DNA of 64,000 bases from assembly GCF_003115855.1 (NCBI RefSeq), contig NZ_KZ819080.1:119796-183795 (forward strand), given 5' to 3'. Source of the DNA: Brenneria corticis. Lineage in GTDB: Bacteria; Pseudomonadota; Gammaproteobacteria; Enterobacterales; Enterobacteriaceae. The translations under genes were made by a program, and so were the position numbers. The notes under the pieces are model-generated. The model was not told where the DNA came from. It worked only from the letters and a program-made list of their open reading frames with translations, and did no database searches. Shown here one piece after another: positions 16,855-25,362 of this stretch. How positions within the stretch are numbered: the first letter of the stretch is position 1; each line of letters opens with the position of its first letter.

Positions 16855-17685
16855 ATGATCCGAGTGATTGCCCTATCCAACCCGCGTCTGGCACAGGCGT
16901 TTGTTGATTACATGCAGACGCGGAACGTCCGTCTGGAAATGCGCACCGCCGGGCAGGAAGCCGAGCTGTGGCTGGCGGACGATCTGCAGCTGGACGAGGT
17001 GCGGCAGGCGCTGGAAATTTTTCTGCGCGACCCGTTCAATCCGCGCTATCAGGCGGCGAGCTGGCATACCGGCTCCACCGATTCCGGCATCCGCTATCAA
17101 CGTTTTTCCTATCTGCAAACGTTGAAGCAGCGGGCGGGGCCGCTGACGTTATCGATCATCATTGCCGCCATCGCGGTTTTTTTGCTGATGCAGATTTCGG
17201 GTTACGAGCCGGTGATGGCGTGGCTGTCCTATCCGGACGCCGGACAGGAATTGCAGCTGTGGCGCTGGTTCAGCCATGCGTTGCTGCATTTTTCCCTGCT
17301 GCATATTCTGTTCAATCTGATGTGGTGGTGGTATCTGGGGGGGCCGGTGGAAAAAGTGCTGGGCACCGGTAAGCTGTTGATGATCACCCTTGTTTCCTCG
17401 GTGGCGAGCGGCTGGGCGCAGTCCTGGTTCAGCGGGGTTCACTTCGGTGGATTATCCGGGGTTGTTTATGCTTTGATGGGATATGTCTGGCTGCGTGGGG
17501 AAAGGGAGCCCGAAGGCCGTTTATTTATGCCGCGTAGCCTGATGGCTTTTGCCGTGCTGTGGCTGATAGCCGGATATTTCGATATTTTAGGCATGTCGAT
17601 AGCCAATGCGGCGCATGTGGCGGGATTAGTCGTCGGGTTATTGATGGCCTTTTGGGATACTTACAATAAAACCGAAACCCGGTAA
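16855..17685 (+). CDS. glpG: Rhomboid intramembrane serine protease GlpG
   Basis: From the ATG at 16855 the product is 276 residues, the same as E. coli GlpG, and IALSNPRLAQAFVDYM aligns without gaps. An upstream in-frame ATG at 16837 would add six unmatched residues. The cytoplasmic N-domain is followed by six transmembrane segments. The catalytic Ser in GGLSGVVYALMGYVWLRGE and His in ANAAHVAGL correspond to Ser201 and His254. It cleaves transmembrane substrates in the inner membrane. It is followed 23 bp later by glpR but is separated from glpE here. Confidence 0.95.
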   Translation: MIRVIALSNPRLAQAFVDYMQTRNVRLEMRTAGQEAELWLADDLQLDEVRQALEIFLRDPFNPRYQAASWHTGSTDSGIRYQRFSYLQTLKQRAGPLTLSIIIAAIAVFLLMQISGYEPVMAWLSYPDAGQELQLWRWFSHALLHFSLLHILFNLMWWWYLGGPVEKVLGTGKLLMITLVSSVASGWAQSWFSGVHFGGLSGVVYALMGYVWLRGEREPEGRLFMPRSLMAFAVLWLIAGYFDILGMSIANAAHVAGLVVGLLMAFWDTYNKTETR

Positions 17686-17708
17686 AGCCGGTCGCTTAGG
17701 GGATGAAC

Positions 17709-18467
17709 GTGAAGCAAACACAACGGCATGAGGGCATCATTGAACTGGTGCGTCGGCAGGGGTATGTCAGTACCGAAGAGCTGGTGGAACATTTTGCGGT
17801 GAGTCCGCAAACCATTCGCCGGGATCTGAACGAGTTGGCGGAACAGAATAAAATCCATCGCCATCATGGCGGCGCGGCGTTGCCTTCAAGTTCGGTTAAT
17901 ACCGCTTATAATGACCGTAAAATGATGTGGTCCGAAGAGAAAGCCCGCATCGCCCGCAAGGTCGCCAGCCAGATCCCGGACGGCGCGACGCTGTTTATCG
18001 ATATCGGCACCACGCCCGAGGCGGTCGCCCATGCGCTGATGCAGCACAAAAACCTGCGCGTGGTGACCAATAACCTGAATGTGGCGACGCTGCTGACGGC
18101 CAAGGAGGATTTTCGCTTGATCCTCGCCGGCGGGGAAGTGCGTAGCCGCGACGGCGGCATTATGGGCGAGGCGACCCTGGATTTTATTTCTCAGTTTCGT
18201 CTGGATTTCGGTATTTTGGGTATCAGCGGCATTGACATGGACGGTTCATTGCTGGAGTTTGACTACCATGAAGTACGAACCAAGCGGGCAATCATTGAAA
18301 ACTCCCGTTGTGTCATGCTGGTGACGGATCATTCCAAATTTGGTCGCAATGCCATGGTAAACCTGGGCAATATGGATTTGATCGATTATCTTTTTACCGA
18401 TCAACTACCACCGCCCAGCGTGCTGAAAATCATTGAACAATATAAGGTGCAGTTGGAGTTGTGCTGA
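17709..18467 (+). CDS. glpR: Glycerol-3-phosphate regulon repressor GlpR
   Basis: This DeoR-family repressor has the helix-turn-helix VSPQTIRRDLNELAEQNKI and the effector region RLDFGILGISGIDMDGSLLEFDYHEVRTKRAIIENSR, nearly identical to E. coli GlpR (252 aa). A GTG at 17709 is preferred as start because AGGGG lies six bases upstream and the protein then begins (M)KQTQRHEGIIELV like E. coli; an ATG at 17703 directly abuts that AGGGG. It represses glp genes, and operators are visible at glpD. malP starts only 45 bp downstream. Confidence 0.95.
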   Translation: MKQTQRHEGIIELVRRQGYVSTEELVEHFAVSPQTIRRDLNELAEQNKIHRHHGGAALPSSSVNTAYNDRKMMWSEEKARIARKVASQIPDGATLFIDIGTTPEAVAHALMQHKNLRVVTNNLNVATLLTAKEDFRLILAGGEVRSRDGGIMGEATLDFISQFRLDFGILGISGIDMDGSLLEFDYHEVRTKRAIIENSRCVMLVTDHSKFGRNAMVNLGNMDLIDYLFTDQLPPPSVLKIIEQYKVQLELC

Positions 18468-18512
18468 TCCAGGCGTGCCTTTTTCCGTGATGGACTAGAG
18501 GGGAGACGCGCC

Positions 18513-20960
18513 ATGCCATTGTTTCCGTTTAATCGAGTGTTTTCATCCGCGTTTAACCCGTCACAGTTTGCCGCGGCGTTGCTGCGCCAGCGGCAATATT
18601 ACGGCGTCGCTTCCCTGAGCCGGATGACGTCGGCGCAGCGTTGGCGCGCCGTCAGCGCCGCACTGGCCGAACAGCTGGCCGCATCCCGCCCTTTTCCCGC
18701 GCCGCCGGCCGACGCCGGCGCCCGGCCGGCGGCGCGCCACGTCAATTATCTGTCGATGGAGTTTTTACCCGGCCGCCTTACCGGCAACAATCTGTTGAAT
18801 CTGGGATGGTATGACGCCGCGGCCGAGGTGCTGGCGCAGCAGCGGATTAGCCTGAGCGACGTGCTGGAGCAGGAAACCGATCCCGCTTTAGGCAATGGCG
18901 GACTGGGGCGGCTGGCATCCTGTTTTCTCGACTCCATGGCCACCGTGGGGCAGCCGGCGATCGGCTACGGCCTCAACTATCAGTACGGCCTGTTCCGCCA
19001 GCATTTCGCCCAGGGACGGCAGCAGGAGACGCCGGATGACTGGCGGGGCGACGGCTATCCGTGGTTTTTCCCGCGTCCGGAGCTGGCGGTGGACGTCGGT
19101 TTCGGCGGCGAATTGCAGCGGCAGGATGACGGCCGCGAATTGTGGCGGCCCGAATTTTTCTTCCGGGGCGAAGCCTGCGATCTGCCGGTCATCGGCTACC
19201 GCAACGGCCAAACCCAGCCGCTGCGCCTGTGGCAGGCCGGCCACCGCCAGCCGTTTGACCTGACGCTGTTCAACGCCGGGCGCTATCTTAAGGCGGAACA
19301 GGCCGGCGTGGCGGCGGCCAGCCTGACGAAGGTATTGTACCCGAACGACGATCATGCGGCGGGTAAACGGCTGCGGCTGATGCAGCAATACTTCCAGTGC
19401 GCCTGCTCGGTGGCCGATATTCTGCGCCGGCATCTGCAGGCGGGGCGGAAAGTGGCGGAACTGCCCGATTACGAGGTCATCCAGCTCAATGATACCCATC
19501 CGACGCTGGCGATCCCGGAACTGATGCGGCTGCTGCTGGACGAACACCGGATGGGCTGGGACGACGCCTGGTCGGTGACGTCGCGCACCTTCGCCTACAC
19601 CAATCATACCCTGATGCCGGAAGCGCTGGAGCGCTGGAACGAAAGGCTCTTCGTCCGTCTGCTTCCGCGCCATCTTACCATTATTAAGCAAATAGACGCT
19701 CAGTTTAAAGCGCAGGTGGAGCGGCGGTGGCCCGGCGATCGCCGGGTGTGGGCGAAGCTGGCGGTGTGTCATCGGCGCCAGGTGCGCATGGCCAACCTGT
19801 GCGTGGTGAGCTGCTTTGCGGTAAACGGCGTGGCGGCGCTGCATTCGGAGCTGGTGGTGAAGGATCTGTTCCCGGAGTATCACCAGCTCTGGCCGCACAA
19901 ATTTCACAACGTCACCAACGGCATTACGCCGCGCCGCTGGCTGAAACAGTGCAATCCGGCGCTGTCGGCGCTGATTGACGACACACTGCGCGCCGAATGG
20001 GTGAACGAACTGCCCGCGCTGCTAGGGCTGGAGCCTTATGCCGATGACGCCGCATTTCGCGAGCGCTACCGGCGGATAAAATACGACAACAAGGTGAAGC
20101 TGGCGCAACATCTGCAACATAGCCATGGGGTGACGCTCGATCCTCAGGCGCTGTTCGATGTGCAAATCAAGCGGCTGCACGAATATAAGCGCCAGCATCT
20201 GAACCTGTTGCATATTCTTTCTCTGTACCGGCAATTGCGTGATAACCCGCATCTGGATATAGTTCCGCGCGTCTTTCTGTTTGGCGCCAAGGCCGCGCCG
20301 GGGTATGTGCTGGCAAAAAATATTATTTACGCCATTAACCAGGTAGCGGAAAAAATTAATCGGGACCGCCGCTGCAACGATCGCCTGAAAGTGGTATTTA
20401 TTCCCGATTACCGCGTATCGCTGGCGGAGCGGATCATTCCCGCCGCCGACGTGTCCGAGCAGATCTCGACGGCCGGCAAAGAAGCCTCCGGTACCGGCAA
20501 TATGAAGCTGGCGCTGAACGGGGCGCTGACGGTGGGAACCTGGGATGGCGCCAACGTCGAGATGGCGCAACAGGTTGGCGCGGAGAACCTGTTTATTTTC
20601 GGTCATACGGTTGAGCAGGTAAAAGCGTTACAGGCGCGGGGATATACCCCCGCGGACTACATTGTTGATACCCCTTTGCTAAGTGAAATATTGGATGAAC
20701 TGGCCAGCGGCGCGTTTAGTCAGGGAGACAGGCAAGCGTTTGCTCCACTGTTGAACAGCCTGCTGGAAGCGGGCGATCCCTATCTGTTACTGGCTGATTT
20801 CGCCCCTTATTGTCAGGTGCAGCGGCAGGTGGATGCGCTATATCGTGAACCGGAGGAATGGACTCGCCGTTGTGTACTGAATACGGCCAGAATGGGGATG
20901 TTCAGCTCGGATAGAGCGATTCATGATTACCAGAAGCGCATTTGGCAAGGGCGTCGTTAA
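18513..20960 (+). CDS. malP: Maltodextrin phosphorylase MalP
   Basis: This 815-residue glycosyltransferase family 35 enzyme releases glucose-1-phosphate from maltodextrins. It follows E. coli MalP: HVNYLSMEFLPGRLTGNNLLNLGWYD, DPALGNGGLGRLASCFLDSMAT, LNDTHPTLAIPELMR, and the pyridoxal-phosphate lysine in EASGTGNMKLALNGALTVGT. The N-terminus is about 18 residues longer than in E. coli, partly through an Ala/Pro-rich insert near residues 63-74. It lies 45 bp after glpR and 11 bp before malQ. The usual malT and a MalT-type promoter are missing between glpR and malP. Confidence 0.96.
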   Translation: MPLFPFNRVFSSAFNPSQFAAALLRQRQYYGVASLSRMTSAQRWRAVSAALAEQLAASRPFPAPPADAGARPAARHVNYLSMEFLPGRLTGNNLLNLGWYDAAAEVLAQQRISLSDVLEQETDPALGNGGLGRLASCFLDSMATVGQPAIGYGLNYQYGLFRQHFAQGRQQETPDDWRGDGYPWFFPRPELAVDVGFGGELQRQDDGRELWRPEFFFRGEACDLPVIGYRNGQTQPLRLWQAGHRQPFDLTLFNAGRYLKAEQAGVAAASLTKVLYPNDDHAAGKRLRLMQQYFQCACSVADILRRHLQAGRKVAELPDYEVIQLNDTHPTLAIPELMRLLLDEHRMGWDDAWSVTSRTFAYTNHTLMPEALERWNERLFVRLLPRHLTIIKQIDAQFKAQVERRWPGDRRVWAKLAVCHRRQVRMANLCVVSCFAVNGVAALHSELVVKDLFPEYHQLWPHKFHNVTNGITPRRWLKQCNPALSALIDDTLRAEWVNELPALLGLEPYADDAAFRERYRRIKYDNKVKLAQHLQHSHGVTLDPQALFDVQIKRLHEYKRQHLNLLHILSLYRQLRDNPHLDIVPRVFLFGAKAAPGYVLAKNIIYAINQVAEKINRDRRCNDRLKVVFIPDYRVSLAERIIPAADVSEQISTAGKEASGTGNMKLALNGALTVGTWDGANVEMAQQVGAENLFIFGHTVEQVKALQARGYTPADYIVDTPLLSEILDELASGAFSQGDRQAFAPLLNSLLEAGDPYLLLADFAPYCQVQRQVDALYREPEEWTRRCVLNTARMGMFSSDRAIHDYQKRIWQGRR

Positions 20961-20971
20961 GGAAAAGGAAG

Positions 20972-23083
20972 ATGGTATTCAAGGCGGAGAACTCGGCAAT
21001 TCAGCAGGTGGGTATTGCGGAAAAATATACCGATGCTTATGGCAATGAGCACATTGTCGACGCATCGATCAGGGACAGGCTGCTGGCGATGATGGATGTC
21101 TCCGGCAGCGACGGTGCGCCGCTGCCGCCGGTAAAGGTTTTTCTTCAGGGGCGGGATGCCGTTATCGATCTGGCCGGCAGCGGGGAATTTCACTGGACGC
21201 TGATGTATGAAAACGGCGGACAGATTCAGGGGCAGGTAACCGGCGCAACCCGTCTGACGCTCCCGGAGGCGCTTCCGCTGGGGTATCATCATCTTACGCT
21301 GACGCAGGCCGACCAGCGCTGGAACTGCCGGGTTATCGTGGCGCCGCCCCGCTGTTACGAGCCGGAAGCCCTGTCGCAGGGTAAGCGCTGGTGGGGCGTG
21401 ACCGTCCAGCTGTATACCCTGCGTTCGCAAAATAACTGGGGCGTGGGCGATTTTGGCGATTTGCGCCAACTGGTGGAACAGATCGCCCGCCGCGGAGGCG
21501 CCTTCGTCGGGCTGAATCCGCTGCACTCGCTGTACCCGGCGGAGCCTGAGGCGGCGAGCCCCTACAGTCCCTCCTCCCGCCACTGGCTGAACGTCATCTA
21601 TATTGACGTCAACCGGGTGGATGATTTTCAGCAGAGTTCGCCGGCGCAGCAGTGGTGGCGGCAAGAGGAAATGCAACAGCGGGTGGCGGCGCTGCGCGCG
21701 GAGCGTTGGGTGGATTATGAAGCGGTCACCGCGCTCAAGCTGAACGCATTACGCATGGCGTTCCACTATTTTACCACCCGCAGCCCGCTGGACCCGCGCA
21801 TCAGCGCCTTTCGCCAGTTCGTGGTGAACGGCGGGCAAAGTCTGCAGCTACAGGCGACCTTCGACACCTTGCAGGCCTATCTGAAGCGCCAGGGGGAAAA
21901 CTATGCCGACTGGCTGCAGTGGCCGGCCCGCTATCATGATGTTCACGGCGAGACGGTTAAGTCGTTTCGTCATGAACACGCCGATGAGATCAAATTTTAT
22001 TGCTGGCTGCAATGGGTGGCTTATGAACAGCTGGCGGAGTGCTTCGCGCACAGCAAGCAGCTTGGTCTGCCTATCGGCCTGTATCGCGATTTAGCCGTGG
22101 GCGTGGCGCAGGGGGGCGCTGAAACCTGGGACGAGCGGCAGCTTTACTGCCTGGACGCCTCCGTGGGCGCGCCGCCCGATCCGCTGGGGCCGCAGGGGCA
22201 AAACTGGCAGCTATCTCCGATGAACCCCAAGATGCTGCGGCTGCGCGGCTACCAGCCGTTTATCGATGTGCTGCGCAGCAATATGGCGAACTGCGGCGCG
22301 CTGCGCATCGACCACGTGATGGCGCTGCTGCGCCTATGGTGGATACCCAAAGCGGAGTCCGCGGTTAACGGCGCCTATGTGCATTACCCGCTGGACGATC
22401 TGCTGGCGATACTGGCGCTCGAAAGCCAGCGCCATCGCTGTCTGGTGATCGGCGAGGATTTGGGAACGGTGCCGCCGGAGATCGTCAGTAAGCTGCATGA
22501 GTGCGGCGTCTATTCCTATAAAGTCTTGTTTTTTGAAAAGGACGAGCAGTATCGCTTCCGCTCCCCCGACCGCTATCCGCGACAGGCGATGGCCACCATC
22601 ACCACCCACGATCTCCCCACGCTGCGCGGTTACTGGCAGGCGGTGGATCTGTCGCTGGGCAGGGATTTGGGGCTGTATCCGCATGACGAGCTATTGCAGC
22701 AGCAAATTCAATCGCGGGAAAAGGCCAAACAGGGGCTGTTGAATGCGTTGCATCAGCATGGGCTGCTGCCGCAGCGGGTGGGGCGAAATTCCACGTTGAC
22801 GACCATGGGGGCGCCGCTTAACCGTGGCGTTCAGCGTTTTATGGCCGACACGGCCAGCGCGCTGGTCGGCTTTCAACTGGAAGACTGGCTGGATATGGCG
22901 ACCCCGGTCAATGTGCCCGGCACCAGCCGGGAATACCCCAACTGGCGGCGCAAACTTAGCCGCACGCTGGAGTCGATCTTCGTCGACCGCTATCTTGAAC
23001 GTTTGATTCGGGATATCGATTTGCGCCGCGGCGTGGCGCTGCCCGCCGTCGCCTGCGAGGAGGATGCCGCGGACGGTAAATGA
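20972..23083 (+). CDS. malQ: 4-alpha-glucanotransferase (amylomaltase) MalQ
   Basis: This 703-residue GH77 enzyme transfers maltodextrin segments between chains and releases glucose, working with MalP. Motifs include WGVTVQLYTLRSQNNWGVGDFGDL, SPYSPSSRHWLNVIYIDV, the nucleophile region GALRIDHVMALLRLWWIP, VIGEDLGTVPPEI and THDLPTLRGYW. The start at 20972 (MVFKAENSA) has AAGGAAAAGGAAG immediately upstream; ten more in-frame codons to 20942 overlap malP and lack such a site. It converges on nfuA with only 21 bp between. Confidence 0.95.
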   Translation: MVFKAENSAIQQVGIAEKYTDAYGNEHIVDASIRDRLLAMMDVSGSDGAPLPPVKVFLQGRDAVIDLAGSGEFHWTLMYENGGQIQGQVTGATRLTLPEALPLGYHHLTLTQADQRWNCRVIVAPPRCYEPEALSQGKRWWGVTVQLYTLRSQNNWGVGDFGDLRQLVEQIARRGGAFVGLNPLHSLYPAEPEAASPYSPSSRHWLNVIYIDVNRVDDFQQSSPAQQWWRQEEMQQRVAALRAERWVDYEAVTALKLNALRMAFHYFTTRSPLDPRISAFRQFVVNGGQSLQLQATFDTLQAYLKRQGENYADWLQWPARYHDVHGETVKSFRHEHADEIKFYCWLQWVAYEQLAECFAHSKQLGLPIGLYRDLAVGVAQGGAETWDERQLYCLDASVGAPPDPLGPQGQNWQLSPMNPKMLRLRGYQPFIDVLRSNMANCGALRIDHVMALLRLWWIPKAESAVNGAYVHYPLDDLLAILALESQRHRCLVIGEDLGTVPPEIVSKLHECGVYSYKVLFFEKDEQYRFRSPDRYPRQAMATITTHDLPTLRGYWQAVDLSLGRDLGLYPHDELLQQQIQSREKAKQGLLNALHQHGLLPQRVGRNSTLTTMGAPLNRGVQRFMADTASALVGFQLEDWLDMATPVNVPGTSREYPNWRRKLSRTLESIFVDRYLERLIRDIDLRRGVALPAVACEEDAADGK

Positions 23084-23104
23084 CGCGGCATCATGATGGA
23101 AACG

Positions 23105-23680
23105 CTAGTAATAGGAATGCTCGCCGCGCTGGTGCTCGGTGAGATCCCTTACGCCTTTCAGCTCGGGGAATTTTTCCAGCAGCTCTTTCTCAATCCCTTC
23201 CTTCAGCGTGTAGTCGACCATCGAACAGCCGTTGCAGCCGCCGCCGAATTGCAGGATCGCCAGGCCGTCGTCGGTAATTTCCATCAGCGTTACGCGGCCG
23301 CCGTGGCCGGCCAGCTGCGGGTTGATCTGCGATTGCAGCACATACTCCACGCGTTCAATCAGCGGCGCGTCGTCATCCACTTTACGCATCTTGGCGTTGG
23401 GCGCTTTCAGCGTAAGCTGAGAGCCCAGCTGGTCGGTAACGAAATCGATTTCGGCGTCTTCCAGATAGGGCGCGCTGAGTTCGTCCACGTAGGCTGAAAT
23501 TTTCTCGAACTTCAGTTCGGTATCGCTGGCTTCCACTGCGTCCGGCGGACAATAGGAGACGCCGCACTCGGCGTTCGGCGTGCCGGGATTAATGACGAAA
23601 ACGCGGATTTGCGTGCCTTCTTCCTGTTTTGCCAGCAATTTTAGAAAGTGTTCCTGAGCAGCGTCAGTAATACGGATCAT
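23105..23680 (-). CDS. nfuA: Fe/S biogenesis protein NfuA
   Basis: This 191-residue protein is the same length as E. coli NfuA. It carries 4Fe-4S clusters to apoproteins in the cytoplasm under oxidative or iron stress. The N-terminal degenerate A-type domain (MIRITDAAQEHFLKLL) and the C-terminal Nfu domain with the CxxC ligand pair in GGGCNGCSMVDYTL are both present. MIRITDAAQ is taken as the start; the frame is open eight codons further. In E. coli gntT lies between nfuA and malQ, but here it is absent. Confidence 0.96.
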   Translation of the reverse strand: MIRITDAAQEHFLKLLAKQEEGTQIRVFVINPGTPNAECGVSYCPPDAVEASDTELKFEKISAYVDELSAPYLEDAEIDFVTDQLGSQLTLKAPNAKMRKVDDDAPLIERVEYVLQSQINPQLAGHGGRVTLMEITDDGLAILQFGGGCNGCSMVDYTLKEGIEKELLEKFPELKGVRDLTEHQRGEHSYY

Positions 23681-23739
23681 AATGTTAGACTCAATGTTGA
23701 CCATGCTTACCGGTTATAATACGCCCATCCCCCCGCGAA

Positions 23740-24441
23740 CTACAAGGTGCGGCACAAACACCATACCTGAACCCCGGCCGCCCCTCGATTCAGCAACACC
23801 CGGCTGATTTCCGCCGCGGTACTGCCCGTCGTCACCACGTCATCCAGCAACGCCACCTGTTTTCCCGTCAACGACAGGTCGCAGCGAAAAGCGCCGCGCA
23901 GATTTTTACGCCGGGCGCCGGCGCCGAGCCGTTGTTGAATCCGGGTCTGGCGCACGCGGGTAAGCGCCCGCGGTTCATAGTCGCAGCGCAGCCAATGGCT
24001 CAGGGGGCGGGCCAGCAGTTCGGTCTGGTTGAATCCGCGCGACCAGTGACGCCATTTATGCAAGGGTACGGTGAACAGCTGCTCGGGCCGCGGCAGATAA
24101 GGCGGGGACGGCAGCGCCCGTTCACGGTAGGCCGCCAGCCAGCGTAATAAAATTTGCCGGGCAAGCACCGCGGCCAGCTCCGTTTTACCGTTGAATTTAA
24201 ACTCTTTTATCAACGTGTTAAGCGGTGGAACATAGTCGCTGACAAAGATGATTGATTGCCAGGGCGGCGGATTGCGCAGACAGCGGCCGCATGGCCGCGT
24301 GGTATCGCCCGCGGGCAGTCCGCAGCGCGGACAGCAGGCGGGGAGCGGGGGTAAATGGCGCTGGCAGAATGAGCAAATCCCGTGCCGGCTGTGATAAAGC
24401 GGCAGCCGGCATAGCCAGCAGCGGGCGGCGATGGTTAACAT
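23740..24441 (-). CDS. gntX: GntX/ComF-family phosphoribosyltransferase-like protein
   Basis: This 233-residue ComF-type protein starts MLTIAARCWLCRLPL. It has a zinc-ribbon-like N-terminal half with paired cysteines (CWLC, CSFC, CCPRCGLPAG, CGRCLRNPPPWQ) and a C-terminal PRPP-binding motif VALLDDVVTTGSTAAEI. E. coli GntX (YhgH) is linked to gluconate metabolism and to use of DNA as a nutrient, fitting the hofMNOPQ genes found downstream in this window. The frame runs 45 codons upstream into bioH, but only the chosen start fits the family. It is divergent from bioH. Confidence 0.92.
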   Translation of the reverse strand: MLTIAARCWLCRLPLYHSRHGICSFCQRHLPPLPACCPRCGLPAGDTTRPCGRCLRNPPPWQSIIFVSDYVPPLNTLIKEFKFNGKTELAAVLARQILLRWLAAYRERALPSPPYLPRPEQLFTVPLHKWRHWSRGFNQTELLARPLSHWLRCDYEPRALTRVRQTRIQQRLGAGARRKNLRGAFRCDLSLTGKQVALLDDVVTTGSTAAEISRVLLNRGAAGVQVWCLCRTL

Positions 24442-24481
24442 AGGCGTTTCCCCGAAAAATGATAAAACAGGAAGATAACGG

Positions 24482-25261
24482 ATGAAATCGCTGTATTGGC
24501 AGACCGAAGGCGCAGGAAAAACAGAACTTGTGTTGCTGCACGGCTGGGGACTGAACGCGCAGGTATGGGATGGCATCGCGCCGCGACTGGCTGCGCATTT
24601 TCGCCTGCATCGGGTGGACCTGCCCGGCTATGGCAGAAGCCGGGGATTCGGGGCGCTGTCGCTGGAGGAGATGGCGGCAACGGTGCTGGCGCAGGCGCCG
24701 GAGCGCGCCATCTGGCTGGGCTGGTCGCTGGGCGGACTGGTCGCCAGTCGCATAGCGTTAAGCGCGCCGCAGCGGGTGAGCGGCTTGATCACGGTGGCCT
24801 CGTCCCCCTGCTTTGGCGCCAAAGAGGCATGGCCGGGGATTAAGCCGGAGGTGTTGCACGGCTTTCAGCAACAGCTCAGCGAGGATTTTCAGCGCACCGT
24901 CGAACGTTTTCTGGCGCTGCAAACGCTGGGCACGGAGAGCGCGCGCCAGGACGCCCGGTTGCTGAAACGCGTGGTGCTGGAACAGCCCATGCCCTCCGTC
25001 GAGGCGCTGAACGGCGGGCTGGAGATTCTGCGCCGGACGGATCTGCGTCAGCCGCTGGCATCGCTGGCGCTGCCGTTTCTGCGCCTGTACGGGGCGCTGG
25101 ACGGGCTGGTGCCGCGCCGGGTGGCGGGGGTACTGGATAGCCTGTGGCCGAACACCTCTTCCGTGGTTATCCCCAAGGCCGCGCATGCGCCGTTTATTTC
25201 CCATCCTGACGCGGTGGCGGAACGGCTGCTGGCGTTTAGCCAGCGGCCGGAGGTGATATGA
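24482..25261 (+). CDS. bioH: Pimeloyl-ACP methyl ester carboxylesterase BioH
   Basis: This 259-residue alpha/beta hydrolase removes the methyl group from pimeloyl-ACP methyl ester in biotin synthesis. The oxyanion loop LLHGWGLNAQVWD, the nucleophile elbow GWSLGGLVASRIAL (Ser near residue 82), the acid in YGALDGLVPRRV and the His in AKAAHAPFISHP complete the catalytic triad. Length and sequence follow E. coli BioH (256 aa). It is divergent from gntX with 40 bp between. In E. coli feoABC lies beyond it; here an alkaline phosphatase gene follows. Confidence 0.96.
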   Translation: MKSLYWQTEGAGKTELVLLHGWGLNAQVWDGIAPRLAAHFRLHRVDLPGYGRSRGFGALSLEEMAATVLAQAPERAIWLGWSLGGLVASRIALSAPQRVSGLITVASSPCFGAKEAWPGIKPEVLHGFQQQLSEDFQRTVERFLALQTLGTESARQDARLLKRVVLEQPMPSVEALNGGLEILRRTDLRQPLASLALPFLRLYGALDGLVPRRVAGVLDSLWPNTSSVVIPKAAHAPFISHPDAVAERLLAFSQRPEVI

Positions 25262-25362
25262 CGGCATGTAAACAGATGTCAGCAAGGATATCCATGTTCA
25301 TCAAACTGTAAAAAAAGACCATTAGGTTATGTCCTGTTAATTCCGCAATCAAGGACATCTCG

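Noticed and set aside
25300..25345. Pho box upstream of the alkaline phosphatase
   Set aside because: Two CTGTWAA heptamers are 28 bp apart, whereas a Pho box needs direct repeats 11 bp apart.
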